A stretch of 64,000 nucleotides of DNA from CAMYKD01 sp041617155 (GTDB lineage Bacteria > Pseudomonadota > Alphaproteobacteria > Kiloniellales > JAKSDN01). Shown here piece by piece: positions 56,642 through 64,000 of this stretch (the first letter of the stretch is position 1; every line of letters starts with the position of its first letter). Position numbers and translations under genes: made by a program. The stretch covers positions 1 through 64,000 of the forward strand of contig JBFJPL010000004.1 in NCBI GenBank assembly GCA_041617155.1, read 5' to 3'. Below the pieces are notes generated by a model. That model made no database searches, was not told the origin of the DNA, and saw only the letters and a program-made list of their open reading frames with translations.

Positions 56642-57994
56642 ATGGCGGGGACCGCGGCCGGCAGGCGGCCCCGCAGGGTCTTGGTTGGGCCCCTGCTTGG
56701 CCTTGGCCTGGCCGGCCTGGCGGCCGCCGCCTGCGACGAGATCGACATCGAGCAGGCAAGAGACTGTGAGAATCTGGTCGCGGCCTTCGCGGAACCCGGG
56801 CCGTTCGAGGTCGTCGGCCGGGAAAGCGACCCCTCGGCCGACAACGCCGTCATCATCCGTTTCCGAAGCCGGGGGAGGACGGAAGAACGCTGGATCTCCT
56901 GTCGCTTCGGCGGCGAGGGCTTCGAGCTTGGCCGCCGGGCCTTGCTCGGCGTCAGCACCGACCGCGACGGTGCGCTCTCCGACATCCAGCTGGAGCTCCT
57001 GAAACGCTTTTGGCTGGCCCAGGTCGCCGCCGAGCCCGCGACCGGCGCAGCGCCGCCGGAGCGCGGGCCGGCCCTTCACCTGCTCTATTTCCTCCAGCAG
57101 CTGGTCAACGCCCTGGTGGTCTGCTGCGTTTACGGGCTACTGGCGGTCGCCTACACGCTGGTCTACGGCATCATCGGCCGGATCAACCTGGCTTTCGGAG
57201 AGCTGGCGACCATCGGCGCCTTCGCCGCACTGCTCGGCGTCGCGCTCTTCGCGGTCGCCGCGGGCATGGTTCTGCCGCTGGCCCTGCTGGCCGCCTTGAT
57301 CCTCGCCATGGCGGTCAGCGCGCTCTATGGCTGGATCACGGAGCGAATCGTGTTCCGGCCGCTCAGGAACAGCGAATCCCAGGCGCCGCTGATCGCCACC
57401 ATCGGCCTCGCCGTATTCCTGCAGGAGTATCTGCGCCTGGCCCAGGGGTCGCGCGACCGCTGGCTGCAACCGGTGTTCGGCGAGCCGCACCTGATCGCCG
57501 CGGTCGAGGGGTTCCCGGTCTTCATCACCACGGCGCAGGTCCTGATCGTGGCGCTGGCCGCCGGGCTTTACCTGCTGCACCGGCGGGCGATCGAGCCCGG
57601 CGGCTTCGGCCTGGCTTGGCGGGCCTGCGCCCAGGACGCGCCGATGGCCGCGCTGTGCGGCATCGACGTCGGCCGCACGGTCGCGCTGAGCTTCGTTCTG
57701 GCCGGCGCCTATGCCGCGGCGGCCGGCTTTGTCGTGACCCTCTACTACGGCGGTGTCAGCTTCCACATGGGCGCCCTGCTCGGCTTCAAGGCGCTGACCG
57801 CGGCCATCGTCGGCGGCATCGGCTCGGTGCCCGGCGCCTTCCTGGGCGGCATCCTGATCGGCCTCCTGGAGACCTTCTGGTCGGCCTATTTGACGATCGC
57901 CTACAAGGACGTCGCGATCTTCGGCGTGCTCGCCCTGATCCTGGTGTTCCGTCCCGACGGCCTGCTCGGCAGAGCCGATCCAATGATCCGCTAA
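56642..57994 (+). CDS. LivH-type ABC permease with a long N-terminal extension
   Basis: A 450-residue protein, about 150 longer than LivH. Residues 1-31 look like a signal segment ending LAAAAC; residues 35-130 form a small soluble domain with four cysteines in total (for example RDCENL and WISCRFGGEG); residues 140-445 are a LivH-like branched-chain amino-acid permease (IIGRINLAFGELATIGAFAA, then RAIEPGGFGLAWRACAQD and GGIGSVPGAFLGGILIGLLE). No LivM, ATPase or binding protein gene is adjacent. It follows the DUF3105 gene by 4 bases and overlaps the convergent yheT-like gene by 4. Confidence 0.82.
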   Translation: MAGTAAGRRPRRVLVGPLLGLGLAGLAAAACDEIDIEQARDCENLVAAFAEPGPFEVVGRESDPSADNAVIIRFRSRGRTEERWISCRFGGEGFELGRRALLGVSTDRDGALSDIQLELLKRFWLAQVAAEPATGAAPPERGPALHLLYFLQQLVNALVVCCVYGLLAVAYTLVYGIIGRINLAFGELATIGAFAALLGVALFAVAAGMVLPLALLAALILAMAVSALYGWITERIVFRPLRNSESQAPLIATIGLAVFLQEYLRLAQGSRDRWLQPVFGEPHLIAAVEGFPVFITTAQVLIVALAAGLYLLHRRAIEPGGFGLAWRACAQDAPMAALCGIDVGRTVALSFVLAGAYAAAAGFVVTLYYGGVSFHMGALLGFKALTAAIVGGIGSVPGAFLGGILIGLLETFWSAYLTIAYKDVAIFGVLALILVFRPDGLLGRADPMIR

Positions 57995-59013
57995 CGCCCC
58001 AGGGTGGCGAAGAATTGCGCGATGCAGCGATCGTGCCAAGCGGCCGCGCTGCCGTTGCCGTGAAATCCCACATGCCCGCCCGAGGCCGCCAGCAGCGGCA
58101 CCAGCTTGCGGTTGGCGGTCCAGTCGACCTGCCGGTAGAGGCGACCCGGAATCCAGGGGTCGTCCATGGCGTGGATCACCAGCGTCGGGACAGCGACATC
58201 GGCCAGGAAGCGCCGAGCGCTGGTCTGCCGATAGTAGTGTTCGGCCCCGTCGAAGCCGCCGCGCGGCGCGACGACGACGTCATCGAACTGGTAGATCGAG
58301 CGGATCCTCTCTATGGCGCGCCGCTGGCTGTCGCCGAGCCCGGCCGGAGTGGCCAGGCTCTCCGCCTTCATGCGACCGAGCAGATAGCGGTGATAGAGCG
58401 CGTTGCGCGGTGCCATCATACGCTCCTGGGTCGCCTTGAGGTCGATGGGAGCCGAGACCGAAGCCGCGGCCCGCAGCGGGAAATCGCCCGCATGCTCGGC
58501 CAGGAACTTGAGCAGCATGTTGGCGCCCAGCGAATAGCCGACCAGCACCAGACCCCGCGCGGCAAGATCGGGGGCCTGGGTGCCGAGCACCTTGAGCGCG
58601 TCGCGCAGATCCTCGCTGCGGCCCGCGTGGTACTGAAACCGGCAGAGCGGGCGAGACGGCCCGGCGCCGCGCAGGTTGAGCCGCAATACAGGATAGCCTT
58701 GTTCCAGAAGGTGGCGGGCCGAGGCCCGGATGTAGCTCGAATCCTCGCAGCCGGTCAGGCCGTGGATCAGCACGGCGAACGGCCGTCCCGGCTCGGCCCC
58801 GGGATCGTGCAGCATGGCCGCCAGGCGGTCGCCGCTGGCGTCGCCGAGCGGCAGTTCCAGCCGGCGCCCCGGCCAGGGCGATAGGTCCGCGGGCCGGCCG
58901 TGGATGTAGTTGCGCAAGGTCTGGAGATCGCCGCCCAGCCAGGGCGCGCGGGCGCGAAAAGCGGGGAAGTCCGCGCTGTCTTGGCTGGCCGGCCTGTCGA
59001 GAGCTACATCCAT
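57991..59013 (-). CDS. YheT-like alpha/beta hydrolase
   Basis: A 340-residue alpha/beta hydrolase of the YheT/ABHD1-3 group. The oxyanion segment VLIHGLTGCEDS, the nucleophile elbow LVGYSLGANMLLKF and a late GHVGFHGN with the catalytic His are present, and Asp in HAMDDPWIP completes the triad. Such enzymes act on esters of lipids or polyhydroxybutyrate-like substrates. ATG at 59013 or GTG at 59016 are both possible starts. Confidence 0.88.
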   Translation of the reverse strand: MDVALDRPASQDSADFPAFRARAPWLGGDLQTLRNYIHGRPADLSPWPGRRLELPLGDASGDRLAAMLHDPGAEPGRPFAVLIHGLTGCEDSSYIRASARHLLEQGYPVLRLNLRGAGPSRPLCRFQYHAGRSEDLRDALKVLGTQAPDLAARGLVLVGYSLGANMLLKFLAEHAGDFPLRAAASVSAPIDLKATQERMMAPRNALYHRYLLGRMKAESLATPAGLGDSQRRAIERIRSIYQFDDVVVAPRGGFDGAEHYYRQTSARRFLADVAVPTLVIHAMDDPWIPGRLYRQVDWTANRKLVPLLAASGGHVGFHGNGSAAAWHDRCIAQFFATLGR

Positions 59014-59161
59014 CACGATGATTTAGTGCACCGCCTGCCCGAGGGCCAGGGTTGTCCGCGCCGCCGTGTCGCGTGGCAAACGAAAGCCGACAGTGCGGAG
59101 GTTGCCGTCCAGGCCGTATCGGCCAAGAATAGGCCGTCCAGGCCCCGGAGCAAACGGCATC

Positions 59162-60115
59162 ATGTCAGCCAGCCAGACCGGCGGATCCAAGCCGCGGCCC
59201 TCGCCAGCCGAGCAGGCGCTCGCGGCCACCCGGCGCTGGGTCGACGACCTGTTCGAGCCGGTCGATGCGATCTCGCTGGTGTTCCTGCGCGTCAGCTTCG
59301 GCGTGATCATGCTGGTCGAGGTCTGGCGGTTCTGGGACCATGGCTGGATCGAGCGCTACTACATCCGGCCGGATTTCTTCTTCAAATACTATGGTTTCGC
59401 GTGGGTCCACCCGTGGCCCGGCGACGGCATGTACTGGCATTTCGTGCTGCTTGCCGTGCTCGCCCTGATGATCACCGTCGGGGCCTTCTACCGCCTTGCC
59501 TCGGTGCTGTTCTTCTTTGCCTTCAGCTATGTCTTCCTGCTCGACCAGGCGCGCTACCTCAATCACTTCTACCTGGTCATCCTGGTCGCCTTCCTGATGA
59601 TGCTGGTACCGGCGAGCCGGGCCTATTCGCTCGACGCGCTCTTGCCGTTCGGCGCGCATCGCCGCGACCGCCGCGTGCCATCCTGGTCGATCTGGCTGTT
59701 CCGCCTTCAGTTCGAGGTGGTCTACATCTACGCCGGCCTGGTCAAGATAAACCCGGACTGGCTGCGACTCGAGCCGCTCGGCATGTGGCTGGCGCGGCGC
59801 GACGACGCGCCCCTTATCGGCCATCTTCTGACCGAGGATTGGGTGGTGGCGATCGCCGCCTACGGGGTCATCATCTTGCATATCGTCGGGGCGCCGCTGT
59901 TGTTGTTCCGGCGCACGCGGATCTACGTGACCGCGGTCTATTTCGCCTTTCACTTGGCGAACCACTTCATGTTCCAGATCGGCATTTTTCCCTGGCTCAC
60001 CATGGCCGGAACCATGATGTTCTTCGACCCCAACTGGCCACGCCAGCTCTGGCGATCGCTGAAACACCCGTTCGGCCGTGGCGCGCCGCTGCGCAAGGAA
60101 GCGCTGGATGTCTGA
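59162..60115 (+). CDS. HTTM-domain membrane protein: membrane half of a gamma-glutamyl-carboxylase homologue
   Basis: A 317-residue integral membrane protein matching the HTTM part of vitamin-K-dependent gamma-carboxylases. Key elements: NHFYL (Asn134-His135) corresponds to the Asn-His pair at 159/160 of the human enzyme; YIYAGLVKINPDWL with Lys195 corresponds to the catalytic base Lys218; and FHLANHFMFQIGIFPW (residues 262-278) is the late conserved helix. These were matched from memory of the human sequence. The soluble half normally fused behind is missing; it is encoded by the next gene, which overlaps by 8 bases. The enzyme would act at the inner membrane with its second half outside. 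Confidence 0.85.
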   Translation: MSASQTGGSKPRPSPAEQALAATRRWVDDLFEPVDAISLVFLRVSFGVIMLVEVWRFWDHGWIERYYIRPDFFFKYYGFAWVHPWPGDGMYWHFVLLAVLALMITVGAFYRLASVLFFFAFSYVFLLDQARYLNHFYLVILVAFLMMLVPASRAYSLDALLPFGAHRRDRRVPSWSIWLFRLQFEVVYIYAGLVKINPDWLRLEPLGMWLARRDDAPLIGHLLTEDWVVAIAAYGVIILHIVGAPLLLFRRTRIYVTAVYFAFHLANHFMFQIGIFPWLTMAGTMMFFDPNWPRQLWRSLKHPFGRGAPLRKEALDV

Positions 60116-60650
60116 CGCTCCCGCCCGCACCCCGCCTTCCAAGGCCGAGAAGACCGTTTTGCTCGGCTTCATCGCGGCGTGGTTCGGGTTCCAGGTGCTC
60201 TTCCCCTTGCGCCACCTGCTCTATCCGGGCAGCCCGAGCTGGAACGAGGAGGGCCACCGCTTCGCCTGGCAGATGAAGCTGCGTGACAAGAAGGCGCGCG
60301 CGGTCTTCATCGTGCGCGACCCGGCGAGCGGCCGGGAATGGCGGGTCGCGCCCGGGCGTTACCTGTTGAGGCACCAGGCGCGGAAGGTGGCGACCCGGCC
60401 CGACATGATTCTCCAGTTCGCCCACCATCTCGAGCGGCTCTGGGCCGAGGAAAGGGGCATCGAAGGTGTCGAGGTGCGCGCGCGGGTCTGCGCCTCGCTG
60501 AACGGCCGCCCGGCGGCCCTGCTGATCGACCCGCGGCGGGATCTCACGAAGATAGAGCGCAGCTTGCGCCACGCCGACTGGGTGCTGCCGCTCGAACAGC
60601 CTTTCAACCGCCCACCCTCCAGGACACGCCGCCGTGACCTCAGCTGCTGA
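60108..60650 (+). CDS. Separate lumenal-domain half of a gamma-glutamyl-carboxylase homologue
   Basis: A 180-residue protein with one membrane segment (about 15-34) and a soluble domain. PLRHLLYPGSPSWNEEGHRF (residues 34-52) and the end IDPRRDLTKIERSLRHADWV match, in order, the part of vitamin-K-dependent carboxylases that follows their last membrane helix. The ATG at 60108 has AAGGAA 7 bases upstream and lies inside the end of the HTTM gene in another frame, so this is a true separate start and not just a frameshift. It overlaps the DCC gene by 17 bases. Confidence 0.82.
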   Translation: MSDAPARTPPSKAEKTVLLGFIAAWFGFQVLFPLRHLLYPGSPSWNEEGHRFAWQMKLRDKKARAVFIVRDPASGREWRVAPGRYLLRHQARKVATRPDMILQFAHHLERLWAEERGIEGVEVRARVCASLNGRPAALLIDPRRDLTKIERSLRHADWVLPLEQPFNRPPSRTRRRDLSC

Positions 60651-61050
60651 GCCGGAGCGCCCGGTCATCCTGTTCGACGGCGTCTGCAACCTCTGCACCG
60701 CCAGCGTTCGCTTCGTGATCAAGCGCGATTCGAAACGGCGCTTCCGTTTCGCCTCGCTGCAGTCGCCGGTCGCTGAACAGCTTCTGGGATCGGAGCTGCA
60801 GCCGCACGACCGGCTCGGCTCGGTGATCCTTGTGCTGGGCGACAAGGTCTACCGAAAATCGACCGCCGCGCTGCAGACCGCCCGGCGGCTCGACGGCCTG
60901 TGGCCGCTTCTGGCGGTCCTGCTGATCATCCCCCGCCCCCTGCGCGACGCGATCTACGACTTTATCGGCAACCGCCGCTACCGGATGTTCGGCAAGCGCG
61001 AGCTCTGCTGGCGCCCGGACGGCGACCTGGGCGAGCGATTTCTGGACTGA
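60634..61050 (+). CDS. DCC-family thiol-disulfide oxidoreductase
   Basis: A 138-residue DCC (DUF393) protein: VILFDGVCNLCTASVRFVI with the CxxC pair Cys18/Cys21 near the start, and KSTAALQTARRLDG and RRYRMFGKRELC later. It has a thioredoxin-like fold and one possible membrane-touching helix (about 75-90). It starts with GTG inside the previous gene. DCC proteins are often next to or fused with HTTM proteins, so a joint role is likely; the exact chemistry is unknown. Confidence 0.88.
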   Translation: MTSAAEPERPVILFDGVCNLCTASVRFVIKRDSKRRFRFASLQSPVAEQLLGSELQPHDRLGSVILVLGDKVYRKSTAALQTARRLDGLWPLLAVLLIIPRPLRDAIYDFIGNRRYRMFGKRELCWRPDGDLGERFLD

Positions 61051-61056
61051 GACGCT

Positions 61057-61272
61057 CTAAAGTTCCGGCGCATCGCGCAGGTAGACCAGCCAGTAGACCA
61101 GAGCGACGAAGACGCTGCCGCCGAAGGCGACGAAAGCACCGGCCAGGAGGCCGAGGGTCGCGGTCTGCAGCGCCGGCATCCTGACCTTGGCGACGCCGAC
61201 CCTTTCGACCCGGGCCGCGATTTGCGCCGGCGCATAGGCGTCGAAGCCATTGTCGGGCGGCGCTTGCGTCAT
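61057..61272 (-). pseudogene. N-terminal fragment of a formate/nitrite transporter (FNT family)
   Basis: 71 codons. FDAYAPAQIAARVERVGVAK followed by a membrane helix ATLGLLAGAFVAFGGSVF matches the first 55 or so residues of FNT channel proteins, which are about 270-280 long with six helices. Here the frame stops after one helix and a second hydrophobic piece. No remainder is found downstream. It could be a relic or a re-used single-helix protein. Confidence 0.55.
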
Positions 61273-61533
61273 GGCCGGAGCGTTCCCCTGGCCCCCTGGC
61301 GGACCCGCATGCCCTCTAGTGCCATTGATCTTTCTAGCCGCCTGCCGGCGGTGGCCATAGCAACGCGATCGAGTCGGGCCGTCAAGCCCCGGAGCGGCCG
61401 TCGCCAAGCGCCTTATAACCGGCCGAAAGCACCTGCCATTTATCAAGCATTTGAAAAGGCTTTGTTAATCGGTTGGTAGGCATAATTCACGCTAGTTCTT
61501 TTGTGAAAACGACTGCCCGAGACGACAGAGGCA

Positions 61534-62190
61534 ATGCACGTTCTTTATGTCGAAGACAATCCGGCCGAGGCGCAGCTCGTCGAGGCCATGCTCCAGGACG
61601 AGGGGCATTTGTGCCACACGACAGACCTCGGCCAACAGGCCGTGGTTCTGGCCAAGCGCAACAAGTACGACCTGATCATTCTGGACATCATGCTGCCCGA
61701 CATCGACGGCTACGAAGTCATCGACAGGCTGCGCAAGTCCGATGTGCCCACGCCGGTCCTGCTGCAGACCGGACTGATGGACCGCGACAACCGGGCCGCG
61801 GAGCAGGGTCTTGGCGTCGACGACTACCTGATCAAGCCCTTCACCAAGAGGGAGTTGGACGAGCGCATCGAGGCCGTGCTGAAAAAGCCGGCGCAACGGG
61901 CTCCTACGCGGGATCCGGGTGCCGAGCGCCGCAAGGACCCGCGCAAGGACCCAGTCGAGCGTCGGCAGCACAAGAGATTTTCGACGGTGAAGACCGCGGA
62001 GATCGTGCAGGACACCTTTCAAATGCCCTGCGTCGTGATGAACCAGTCTTACGGCGGCGCGGGCATTCGCCTGCCCAAGCCGGGCCTACACTGTCCGTCG
62101 AGCTTCGAACTGCGGTTCACCTCCGGCGCGATCCACAAGTGCGAGGTCTGCTGGCGCGACGGCGACAAGATGGGCGTCAAGTTCGTTTGA
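61534..62190 (+). CDS. Response regulator with REC and PilZ domains
   Basis: A 218-residue protein. Residues 1-118 are a receiver domain with acidic pocket EDN (7-9), phospho-acceptor Asp51 (LIILDIMLPD), Thr79 and Lys101 in LIKPF. After a charged linker, residues 140-218 form a PilZ domain with RQHKR (144-148) and NQSYGGAG (170-177), the RxxxR and NxSxxG motifs that bind cyclic di-GMP. It would join a phosphorelay to c-di-GMP. No sensor kinase is adjacent. Confidence 0.88.
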   Translation: MHVLYVEDNPAEAQLVEAMLQDEGHLCHTTDLGQQAVVLAKRNKYDLIILDIMLPDIDGYEVIDRLRKSDVPTPVLLQTGLMDRDNRAAEQGLGVDDYLIKPFTKRELDERIEAVLKKPAQRAPTRDPGAERRKDPRKDPVERRQHKRFSTVKTAEIVQDTFQMPCVVMNQSYGGAGIRLPKPGLHCPSSFELRFTSGAIHKCEVCWRDGDKMGVKFV

Positions 62191-62238
62191 ACGGTCCCGC
62201 CGGCGCGCGATGCTGTCGGGCGTTCCAGATCGAGCGGT

Positions 62239-62727
62239 TCAGGCTTTGGCGGTGCCGGCCGGCGCATCGTCCGGGACCAGGGCGCGCACCAACTCGAGCG
62301 ACAGTCTGGCACAGGCGCAGCAGTCCTGACGGCGCCGGGCTCCTTGGAGTTCGTCGAGCTTGCGCCGGTCGGCGGCGGCCACCTCCTCCGGACGCTTGGC
62401 CAGCTGCTGGGCTCGAGCGATCGCCAGGAGCTCCGAAAGATCCAGCGTCTGGCCCGGTTCAGATTGACCGCATTGCGGATGATCCTTCAGGTGCTGCGCC
62501 AGGGTCAGGCTGAAGCTGTTGCATTCTCGGCAGCTATGGCGCGCCTGGGCGGCGGCGATGTCATCGACGATGAACCGCCGCACCCGCTGCGTGCCCTCCG
62601 GCGTGCGCAGTAACTGATGACCGAGCTCCAGGGCAACGATGGGCGGGATGTTCTCGTGCCGCGCGATGGCAGCAATCTCGTCCTCCGTCAGGTCTGCCAG
62701 ATCCAGGCAATCCCTTAGGCTGAGCAT
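62239..62727 (-). CDS. Conserved hypothetical protein with Cys pairs
   Basis: A 162-residue soluble helical protein. It starts LSLRDCLDLADLTEDEIAAIA and holds two cysteine clusters, HSCRECN (about 64-70) and QDCCACAR (about 134-141), that could hold zinc or an iron-sulfur cluster. I recall similar proteins in Rhodospirillales but no function. It shares its strand with the hemerythrin gene, 115 bases downstream of that gene's stop. Confidence 0.7.
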   Translation of the reverse strand: MLSLRDCLDLADLTEDEIAAIARHENIPPIVALELGHQLLRTPEGTQRVRRFIVDDIAAAQARHSCRECNSFSLTLAQHLKDHPQCGQSEPGQTLDLSELLAIARAQQLAKRPEEVAAADRRKLDELQGARRRQDCCACARLSLELVRALVPDDAPAGTAKA

Positions 62728-62841
62728 GGCTTCGAGTTCCTTTGCCGGCTCAAATCCATAGATAATTTATGGAATTGTCAATCAGACTTGACGGCCTGTC
62801 AACCGGCCATTCCGGAACGGCGCCGACGCACCCCGAGGCGA

Positions 62842-63417
62842 TCAGGACGGCTGGCTCTTCAGGTTGTCCCGTTCCAGGTCGAGGATCATCTGGTGCAGGC
62901 CGCGAAATCGCCGCTCGACCGAGCGGCCGAACAGCGGGTCGTCCCAGTCGGTGAACTGGGCCTCGATCGCCGCCCAGTCTTCCGCGCTCAGGACCCGCAG
63001 GGCGAGAGGAAAGAAATGTTCCTCCTCCTCGGCCATGTGGCGCCGGTTGGTGTCGACAAACTCGCGTCCCAGGCTGCTGAACCACTGCCGCTGGGCCGCG
63101 TCGGGGTTGAGGATCTGATCGACCGTGGCCCTGGCGAAACGGCGGGTCAGCAAGGCGATGTCCTCGTGTCCCGTGAGCAGGTCGGCGAGAGGCTTCGCCT
63201 CGGCACTGCCCAGGGCGCGGAGCCTGAGGTAGATCAGGTCTTCCTTGGGGTGGTGAAAAAGCTCCGGATAGGTGAGAAAATAATCCAGTATGCCCTTGAT
63301 GATATCGTAACCGGCCCGTTCGCCGGCCTCGACCGCCGCGAGCTGGCGGTCGAGAACGTCCAACAGCATGGCCATGTTGGTATGTTCCTGTCGCAGTACG
63401 CTGAGCGCTTTCGGCAT
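62842..63417 (-). CDS. Hemerythrin-domain protein
   Basis: A 191-residue HHE-type hemerythrin: LRQEHTNMAMLLDVLDRQL, PELFHHPKEDLIYLRL, LTGHEDIALLTRR and NRRHMAEEEEHFFPLA provide the His and Glu ligands for a di-iron site. Such proteins sense or store oxygen or NO, or repair iron-sulfur centres. The ATG at 63417 follows GGAGGAGAG at about 11 bases. The upstream 364 bases hold no gene. Confidence 0.9.
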   Translation of the reverse strand: MPKALSVLRQEHTNMAMLLDVLDRQLAAVEAGERAGYDIIKGILDYFLTYPELFHHPKEDLIYLRLRALGSAEAKPLADLLTGHEDIALLTRRFARATVDQILNPDAAQRQWFSSLGREFVDTNRRHMAEEEEHFFPLALRVLSAEDWAAIEAQFTDWDDPLFGRSVERRFRGLHQMILDLERDNLKSQPS

Positions 63418-63781
63418 GGCGGCTCTCCTCCGGCTGGCGTGGATCCTGGTGGACCCGAAACCCGGCCAATAGTGGCGCAGTACCGGCAGCGATACAATCG
63501 AGCTAGCCGGCCGGTAGCCGCCCGTGTCCTCTTTGCGGCATGGGTAGGCGGTCCGGTATCCCGTTTCGATACGGTCGGGCACTCCCGAGTCGAAGGGGCC
63601 GGGAAAATGCGCCCGCGGAATCGGCGCTGCAACCTCCGGACCGCTGCGCGAATCCGAGCCATGTAGCTCGAAAACGACCGGCCGGCAGGAACCGCGATGG
63701 CATCCGACCGGAGCAGCGACCGGCAGGCGGCCATCTGCTGCAAGCGCTATGGCATCGATCCGGTCGAACGGAGTGGCGCTC
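63418..63781. other. Gap without a recognisable gene
   Basis: These 364 bases lie between the hemerythrin start and the cupin stop. Short open frames exist on both strands, but none has a ribosome-binding site or a protein-like composition. The promoter of the hemerythrin gene should lie in the first 100 bases. Confidence 0.5.
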
Positions 63782-64000
63782 TCAGTCGGCTTCGAGCAGG
63801 CGGTTCGGCGCCCGCAGGATGACCAGGATCAGGCAGCCTTCGGACGCGCGGGAGAAATGGCGCGAGCCGGCGGCATAGCTGACGAAATCGCCGGGCTTGA
63901 ATCGGTGACCATCGCAATCCTCCAGTTCGCCTTCGAGCACCAGGAATTCCTCAACTTCGCTGTGCTCGTGCGGCTGCGAGGCGCTGCCCGGATCGAAGCG
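63782..64000 (-). CDS. Cupin-domain protein (3' part)
   Basis: The last 72 residues of a cupin; the start is beyond the window edge. PHEHSEVEEFLVLEGELEDCD has the HxH...E metal motif of cupin motif 1, followed by FKPGDFVSYAAGSRHFS of motif 2 with its His. ChrR-like anti-sigma and small metal-binding cupins have this form. The function is not determined. Confidence 0.75.
   Translation of the reverse strand, partial: RFDPGSASQPHEHSEVEEFLVLEGELEDCDGHRFKPGDFVSYAAGSRHFSRASEGCLILVILRAPNRLLEAD

Noticed and set aside
57010..58884. 624-codon plus-strand frame over livH and the yheT-like gene
   Set aside because: Joins an out-of-frame reading of one gene with the antisense of the next; Arg/Gly-rich and without motifs.
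60100..60120. Frameshift in a single carboxylase gene as explanation for the split
   Set aside because: The second part has its own ATG, a good ribosome-binding site and an 8-base overlap typical of coupled genes; kept as an alternative to test.
63540..63878. 112-codon plus-strand frame near the window end
   Set aside because: It overlaps the cupin gene in antisense and has no start signal.

Overview
The window is GC-rich DNA from an alphaproteobacterium, most likely of the Rhodospirillales/Kiloniellales type. This is inferred from gene content and order: a glyA-nrdR-ribD-ribE-ribB(X)-ribH-nusB-thiL block, a DUF177-rpmF-plsX-fabH-ihfA-merR block beside bamE and a Cbp3-type cytochrome bc1 chaperone, a MucR regulator, an LdtR-type MarR regulator, and a MetA/MetY methionine route. 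There are no rRNA genes, no CRISPR array and no complete insertion sequence. One tRNA gene (Pro, anticodon GGG) is present.

Layout. 1-1.8 kb: end of a PQQ-linked alcohol-catabolism ABC cluster (beta-propeller protein and substrate-binding protein). 1.8-10.4 kb: OmpA lipoprotein, SDR, two hotdog thioesterases, two crotonases, a CoA-binding protein, O-acetylhomoserine sulfhydrylase, a MarR regulator and an MFS porter. 10.6-15.3 kb: TPR (TTC38-like) protein, truncated-looking lipoprotein, VOC protein, Fsr-like MFS porter, and a cyclase-family gene broken by one in-frame TAA. 15.4-19.8 kb: a MITE with 30-bp perfect ends, photolyase, CutA, HerA-like ATPase, tRNA-Pro. 19.9-24.9 kb: fatty-acid/phospholipid and envelope housekeeping block. 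25.1-30.7 kb: membrane HEAT-repeat protein with an AT-rich start, H+-pyrophosphatase, MFS porter, FliL-like protein. 30.9-38.4 kb: riboflavin/thiamine/one-carbon block. 38.6-50.9 kb: MucR, glutaryl-CoA dehydrogenase, LdtR-like regulator, valine-degradation genes (mmsB, HIBYL-CoA hydrolase, isobutyryl-CoA dehydrogenase) with a PiT/DUF47 phosphate module, an MgtC-family protein and a second MITE family placed between them, then a GbsR regulator with a small membrane protein. 51-64 kb: OsmC, MetA, HemB, aminotransferase, peroxiredoxin, DUF3105, an unusual orphan LivH fusion, YheT hydrolase, a split vitamin-K-type gamma-carboxylase with a DCC redox protein, a formate-transporter fragment, a REC-PilZ regulator, hemerythrin and the end of a cupin gene.

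How genes work together. MetA carries Glu at residue 111, the mark of homoserine O-acetyltransferases, which fits the O-acetylhomoserine sulfhydrylase at 6.6 kb: together they imply an acetyl-homoserine route to homocysteine. The riboflavin operon supplies ribD, ribE, a DHBP synthase with a decayed GTP-cyclohydrolase II domain, and ribH, so GTP cyclohydrolase II must be encoded elsewhere. IBD, HIBYL-CoA hydrolase and MmsB are successive valine-catabolic steps.

The most unusual item is the three-gene overlapping operon at 59162-61050. One gene encodes the membrane (HTTM) half of a gamma-glutamyl-carboxylase-like enzyme with the equivalents of the catalytic Lys and of the Asn-His pair. The next encodes the extracytoplasmic half as a separate protein. 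The third encodes a DCC thiol-disulfide oxidoreductase. The second theme is small palindromic non-autonomous elements at CTAG sites, three of which (two intact MITEs and one half-end) begin exactly at the TAG stop codon of the upstream gene.
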